NCBI GenBank assembly: GCA_005281725.1
Contig: SSBO01000012.1
Coordinates: 1,966,194 to 2,030,193, forward strand
Length of the DNA stretch: 64,000 bases
From: Wuchereria bancrofti
Lineage: Eukaryota; Nematoda; Chromadorea; Rhabditida; Onchocercidae
Direction of reading: 5' to 3'
Positions 62,040 to 64,000 of this stretch are shown here, in pieces (the stretch's first letter is position 1; every line of letters starts with the position of its first letter). The notes beneath the pieces were generated by a model, which worked only from the letters and a program-made list of their open reading frames with translations, was not told the origin of the DNA and searched no databases. The position numbers and the translations under genes were made by a program.

Positions 62040-63436
62040 TGTTATTACTAAATAATTGAAACAATTCCCATATGAAATGCCGGAACGACTGTTGTCAGAA
62101 GAATGTCTGATAATTTGAAAATTAAATTGCGGGTTCCATATCACCTTTAATTCATTGATATACTCTTTTCATCGAAATATTTCAAAGTTTTGTAATTTCA
62201 CAAAATTTGATAAGCTGCAATTTTTTTTTCCAAGTTTTATAATATTCAAAAAAAAAAAATAGCAATTTAGTATGCTGCTTAATCCAGTTGTAAAAGCAAG
62301 CATACCTGAGATTTCTTTTTTACTTGAAGCATTTGCAAATTTACTTTTACTGAACAAATATCCTTCAGAACTTATTGATTTGTAAAAAAAAAAAAATAGA
62401 GAAGAAGAGATGAATTTTTAATTTCAAATCTCATTGAAAAATCGAATAAATATGGTCAATACAGAGTATCTTTTAGCAAATAGTGACGTAATTGAATCTT
62501 ATAACTTGACAGATAACTGACTATCCGTAAGGAAATCAAATCTACCATGGAATTGTCAGTGATAGATCAATCAAACAAAGTGCATTTTCCTCCATCTACA
62601 CATTAATTATTTTATAGCTTATATTTTTGAATATTTTGAAATGTTTGTTTAGTGTTTATCAAAATTGCTATTCATTTTGTCTTTTGCATGGACTGATTGA
62701 AAATTTTTGTAAACTGAATAAAATGGATTCAGTAAACTAAATAAAAAATACAGCATGATTAATCGACCAGTGAAAATCTTTTCCTAACAATTATAGAAAC
62801 ATTAGTACAACATATTTAAACATATTTAAAGTGCAAAATTTTTGCTTAAAAAAAAGAAAGAAAAAGAGAAGAGGGAAAAGTGGAATTATGTTGAATTGTA
62901 GTCACCTTTTAGCATCATCTATTTAATCACATTAAGTGCAGTAATGAGCATAATAGAGATATATTCATATTGCACATATCTCAAATAATATATCATAATT
63001 ATAATGCTGTGTGATAGAAAAGTTAAATTTCAATGAATGTTATTAAATTTAATGTCTACAAAATCAGGTCGATCTTACTTTTCAAGTGCTCACTTTTTTT
63101 TTTTTTTCATTTATGAGTTAGTGAATAATAAATGAAAATTTCAAAATTTACTTTCTGTTTATTAAATGAACATTTTCTAATTTTGTTCTAAAAAAATCTT
63201 CGTAATACAATCAGTTAATTGAATTTTGAATTAAATTTCCAGATGGTTCATATTACTTGATGATCTGAAAGATCCATAAAATAATCATTAGGAAGGTAGG
63301 TACCCTTTCTTACCGCTTCAAAATGTTCTGGTAACATAATAACGTAATTTTGTGATAAATGATCACAAGAAGATATAAATGATATTTTGCTGTTGTAAAC
63401 TTGATAAATGATTGCAGTTACTTCAACTATTTTCAA
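62040..63436 (-). CDS. Possible exons of an unidentified minus-strand gene
   Basis: Three minus-strand pieces have both composition and splice sites in their favour. The first, from about 63395 to 63320, follows TTTACAACAG, encodes KISFISSCDHLSQNYVIMLP then EHFEA, and ends at GTAAGA. The second, near 62372-62308, encodes GYLFSKSKFANASSKKEIS and ends at GTATGC. The third, near 62140-62045, encodes VIWNPQFNFQIIRHSSDNSR then SGISYGNCFNYL. I could not join them in a single verified reading frame and do not recognise a family. Confidence 0.22.
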
Positions 63437-64000
63437 TTTATTTTAAAACTTGCATCATTCAAATGTTCAATATCACTTTTTTTCCACTCTTTTTTTCTGC
63501 TTTGTTAAGATGAGGATTTAATGATAAATATGAAAGTATGGATATAAGCAATAATTTCATACAATTTAGCTGTATTGAAACATCGTTCACCTACTGCAAC
63601 TGGTTATTGTCACCTGCTTGGTTCAATGAGTTGGACTTATTCTTATTAATAAGTTTAAATTCATAATTAATCAAAATTTATAAGTCATAAAAGAAAAATT
63701 GAAATCCAAATGATTTTTCACATTTTCTAAACTTCATCTAAATGATTTAATAATAAATGGGTACTTAAATAGGTTAATAATGCATAAATTAGATCGCTAC
63801 TTTTTTTTTCACATACTTCTCTGAAACTCATTCTTTATGCAAGAAATTTTTAAAATTACTGCGAGTAAACTTTGTGAACAAATTAAACAATCAAAAATAA
63901 TACGATATTTTATGAAACATTCCCACTACATCTTCAACGATTTTCTGCCATCCATTTCCGTTTTTTAATCAGTTCTAGCTTTCCAGAAATTTTCCTTTTA

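Larger units (their letters stand above)
59284..64000. other. Region without an identified gene
   Basis: The 3' UTR of the SR-protein gene lies at the left end. Beyond it I find no recognisable protein. Candidate pieces are a 131-codon minus-strand frame (60019-60414), three possible minus-strand exons between 62040 and 63436, a perfect hairpin at 61116-61150 and a TA tract at 61366-61383. Confidence 0.5.

Noticed and set aside
1..64000. CRISPR arrays, bacterial operons, rRNA genes, Wolbachia insertions
   Set aside because: I looked for evenly spaced repeats, uninterrupted bacterial-type coding runs and rRNA-like blocks and saw none.

Overview
The window looks like nuclear DNA from a nematode, most likely a spirurid or filarial worm. 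Support: it is very AT-rich with many poly-A/T tracts, has short exons split by introns that mostly end in TTTCAG or similar, and carries nematode-restricted families (cuticle collagen, warthog and ground-like hedgehog-related proteins) beside clear homologues of C. elegans calu-1, sng-1 and nap-1. The species cannot be fixed from sequence alone. All gene models below were spliced by eye; in every complete model the exon lengths sum to a multiple of three and the splice phases agree.

Layout. 3466-7662 (+): calumenin/reticulocalbin-type EF-hand protein, whose 2.4 kb second intron holds what looks like a decayed BEL/Pao retroelement. 8422-11021 (-): a seven-exon MOB kinase activator closest to MOB2, none of whose exons stands out as a long open frame. 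14539-14733 (-): a well-spliced exon of an unidentified gene. 16911-18860 (+): synaptogyrin. 19560-19866: a 153-bp exact duplication around a single N, almost certainly an unmerged contig join. 21167-23207 (+): a cuticle-collagen locus with several disablements. 24473-29251 (-): a secreted three-Ig, one-FN3 adhesion protein with a GPI-type tail, resembling the RIG-3 type.

30509-30946 (+) encodes a small secreted peptide with the six-cysteine spacing of the arthropod CHH/ITP neurohormones. 600 bp away, on the opposite strand and converging on it, is a class A neuropeptide-type GPCR (31547-37604). Next come two hedgehog-related secreted proteins in the same orientation: a Wart-domain protein without a Hog domain (41839-43385) and a ground-like protein with a Cys/Pro-rich leader (46356-48906).

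The last active block is three genes in one orientation: nap-1 histone chaperone (50503-52699), an unrecognised helical protein (53560-56106) and an SR/RGG RNA-binding protein (56589-59283). The remaining 4.7 kb contains no gene I can name, only a few candidate exons and a perfect hairpin. Neuronal or synaptic functions (synaptogyrin, Ig adhesion protein, CHH-like peptide, GPCR) cluster between 17 and 38 kb, and cuticle or extracellular-matrix functions lie on either side; whether this clustering means anything is open.
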